From: Clostridiales bacterium
GTDB lineage: Bacteria; Bacillota_A; Clostridia; Peptostreptococcales; Anaerovoracaceae
Length of the DNA stretch: 6,469 bases
Assembly: GCA_015058265.1 (NCBI GenBank)
Contig: SVCR01000100.1
Location: 1-6,469 of the forward strand
Direction: 5' to 3'
In this document: one piece after another, positions 4,889 through 6,469 of the stretch
Numbering within the stretch: position 1 is the first letter of the stretch
Layout: each line of letters starts with the position of its first letter
Translations under genes and position numbers: made by a program
Notes under the pieces: generated by a model
Told to the model about the DNA's origin: nothing
Database searches by the model: none
Seen by the model: only the letters and a program-made list of their open reading frames with translations

Positions 4889-5629
4889 TCAGTGGATCGG
4901 ATCTCTGGACGGTGTGCCCGCTTTTCGTGGATACTTCACGGGAGTGGGCTTTACTTTTTCTATTATCACAAAGGATCTCTTAAGGTCCGTTTCAGGAAGC
5001 GGGAGAGTAGTAATTCCCCGGCTTCTTCCTCCAAGTATTGATACGGCCCTTCCGCATTCCTGATATTCCATATCGATATCTGTCGATTTGTATGAAACAA
5101 ACGATCCGCCCTGCTTTACAAAAGGAATACAGTATTCGCACAGAGAAGAAAGATTCGCCACCGCTCTGGATACGACCAGATCATAGTGTTCGCGATGCTG
5201 CGCCTGATGTCCGAGTTCTTCAGCTCTTCCATGAAACGTCTGGATATCCGTGAGAGCGAGTTCTTCGATCACCTCATTCAGGAACAGAATTCGCTTGTTC
5301 AGGGAATCCGCAAGGGTCACGGACAGATGAGGGAATGCGATCTTCAGCGGAATTCCGGGGAATCCTGCGCCTGTTCCAAGGTCCAGCAAGGCAAGATCAT
5401 CTCCGGACAGATCAACCGCCCTGCAGACCAGAAGGCTGTCCAGGAAATGCCTGGTCAGAACCTCTTCCCAGTCTGTGATGGCCGTGAGATTCATCACTTT
5501 GTTCTTCTCCGTCAGCATCTCGTAATAGCAGATAAACTGCCGGATCTGCTGCTCAGACAGGATAATATTCAGCTGTTTGCATCCATCGATAAGTGTCGAA
5601 ATGTTGTAATTATTTACATCTATGTTCAT
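4889..5629 (-). CDS. rsmG: 16S rRNA (guanine527-N7)-methyltransferase RsmG (GidB)
   Basis: SAM-dependent methyltransferase that makes m7G527 in 16S rRNA; loss of the family enzyme gives low-level streptomycin resistance in several bacteria. It has 246 residues, normal for the family (about 210-250). The N-terminal helical part contains YYEMLTEKNKVMNLTAITD (35-53) and RHFLDSLL (60-67), both family hallmarks. The SAM-binding loop is LLDLGTGAGFPGIPLKIAFP (81-100). Further family motifs are the acidic end of the second strand (TLADSLNKRILFL, 105-117) and VVSRAVANLSSL (152-163), with YKS at 180-182. The tail PRKAGTPSRDPI (234-245) is typical. The ATG at 5629 has a GGAG site with a 9-nt spacer. The gene follows mnmG by 95 nt on the same strand, the conserved gidA-gidB order. 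Confidence 0.97.
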   Translation of the reverse strand: MNIDVNNYNISTLIDGCKQLNIILSEQQIRQFICYYEMLTEKNKVMNLTAITDWEEVLTRHFLDSLLVCRAVDLSGDDLALLDLGTGAGFPGIPLKIAFPHLSVTLADSLNKRILFLNEVIEELALTDIQTFHGRAEELGHQAQHREHYDLVVSRAVANLSSLCEYCIPFVKQGGSFVSYKSTDIDMEYQECGRAVSILGGRSRGITTLPLPETDLKRSFVIIEKVKPTPVKYPRKAGTPSRDPIH

Positions 5630-5724
5630 CGATATATACTCCGATATAGTATTCTGGGTGCTCTTGCGGAATCATATCCGGCCAGTCCTTCACTTTCGAT
5701 ATTCATCACAACCACCGGTCTGTA

Positions 5725-6469
5725 TTACAGCTGATTTCTTCCCTTCAGATATACCATAAGCACAGACACATCCGCCGGGTTAACTCCCATGACTCTGGAA
5801 GCCTGGCCTATGGAGGCCGGCCGCACTTTCATCAGTTTCTGGCGGGCTTCATTTCGAAGGCTGGGAACCTGATCGTAATCGATATCTTCCGGTATCTTCT
5901 TTTCTTCCATCTTTCGGAACTGTCTGACCTGTTTTTCCTGTCTGGTTATATACCCCTCGTATTTTATCTCAATATTGATCTCTTCCTGTACGTCATAGGG
6001 AAGGGAAGGTCTGTCCGGGTCAAGGACAGAGAGAGCTCTGTAGTCCAGCTCAGGCCTTTTGATCAATTCCGCCATAGTAGCGGATGTAGACAGAGGCGTG
6101 CTTCCCAGCTGCGCCAGGCACTGCTGAGTCGTTGCTCCGGCTCCGATCCGAAGTCTCTTTACCCGCTCGATCTCATCCTGGATCTGCTGCTTTTTCTTCA
6201 GAAATCTCTGATATCTGTCTTCACTGATAAGTCCGCAGCGGTAGCCTTTTTCCAGCAGCCGAAGCTCTGCGTTGTCCTGCCGCAGAAGCAGCCGATATTC
6301 CGCACGGGAGGTCATCATACGGTAGGGTTCATGATTCTCTTTTGTTATCAGATCATCGACCAGAACTCCTATATAGCCTTCCGAACGGTCTATAAAGAGA
6401 GCTTCCCGTCCCAGGATCTTCATAGCCGCATTGATCCCGGCATACAAGCCCTGGGCAGCCGCTTCTTCA
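5725..6469 (-). CDS. mnmG: tRNA uridine-5-carboxymethylaminomethyl modification enzyme MnmG (GidA), C-terminal part
   Basis: FAD-dependent enzyme that, in complex with MnmE, installs the (carboxymethyl)aminomethyl group on wobble U34 of certain tRNAs. The window holds the last 247 codons of about 630; the frame stays open to the right edge, so the N-terminal FAD-binding domain is outside. The visible part begins EEAAAQGLYAGINAAMKI, the usual family segment. It continues with EGYIGVLVDDLITKENHEPY and MTSRAEYRLLLRQDNAELRL, the most conserved C-terminal signature. A long helical region ends in PSLRNEARQKLMKVRPASIG and QASRVMGVNPADVSVLMVYL, the MnmE-binding C-terminal domain. A start at 6447 would be an artefact: that codon is TTG inside the AAAQGLYAG segment. 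It is followed by rsmG on the same strand. Confidence 0.97.
   Translation of the reverse strand, partial: EEAAAQGLYAGINAAMKILGREALFIDRSEGYIGVLVDDLITKENHEPYRMMTSRAEYRLLLRQDNAELRLLEKGYRCGLISEDRYQRFLKKKQQIQDEIERVKRLRIGAGATTQQCLAQLGSTPLSTSATMAELIKRPELDYRALSVLDPDRPSLPYDVQEEINIEIKYEGYITRQEKQVRQFRKMEEKKIPEDIDYDQVPSLRNEARQKLMKVRPASIGQASRVMGVNPADVSVLMVYLKGRNQL

Noticed and set aside
5038..5734. Plus-strand frames of 71 and 182 residues
   Set aside because: Antisense to rsmG, which matches its family along the full length.

Overview
The window looks like a piece of the origin-proximal chromosome of a Firmicute of class Clostridia, most likely a Lachnospiraceae-type organism. The basis is gene order and protein character: mnmG, rsmG, parA (soj), parB (spo0J), a DUF4446 gene and serS, with strong AGGAGG-type ribosome binding sites and perfect Firmicute-type parS sites. 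In this arrangement the replication origin (dnaA) is expected a few kilobases beyond the right edge, past mnmG. The minus-strand genes would then run away from the origin, co-directionally with the replication fork. The taxonomic and origin statements are inference from gene order, not from a search.

Layout from right to left (direction of transcription of the main genes). Positions 6469-5725 hold the C-terminal part of mnmG (tRNA wobble-uridine modification). Positions 5629-4889 hold rsmG (16S rRNA m7G methyltransferase). A convergent plus-strand gene at 3879-4835 encodes a small alpha/beta hydrolase with a hydrophobic N-terminus. It is the only confidently called gene on the plus strand and sits where Bacillus carries noc. 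Next comes a roughly 670-bp AT-rich region without a confidently called gene (3211-3878). It contains three perfect copies of the 16-bp parS centromere, an inverted repeat touching the third copy, two outward-facing promoters, and a 58-codon minus-strand ORF with a good ribosome binding site that is below usual annotation cut-offs.

On the left is a compact minus-strand operon: parA (3210-2431), parB (2405-1170), a DUF4446 membrane protein (1165-644, GTG start) and serS (from 605, running off the left edge). Gaps are 25, 4 and 38 nt and no terminator is visible between these genes.

The functional core is a chromosome segregation module. ParB loads on the three parS sites just upstream of its own operon and ParA is the partner ATPase. 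The membrane-anchored DUF4446 protein and the candidate small protein are unexplained companions. tRNA and rRNA modification genes and serS are flanking housekeeping genes. The most notable items are the parS cluster between divergent promoters, the overlooked small ORF among the parS sites, the long Lys/Ser/Ala-rich N-terminal extension of ParB, and the hydrolase of unknown role read against the replication direction.
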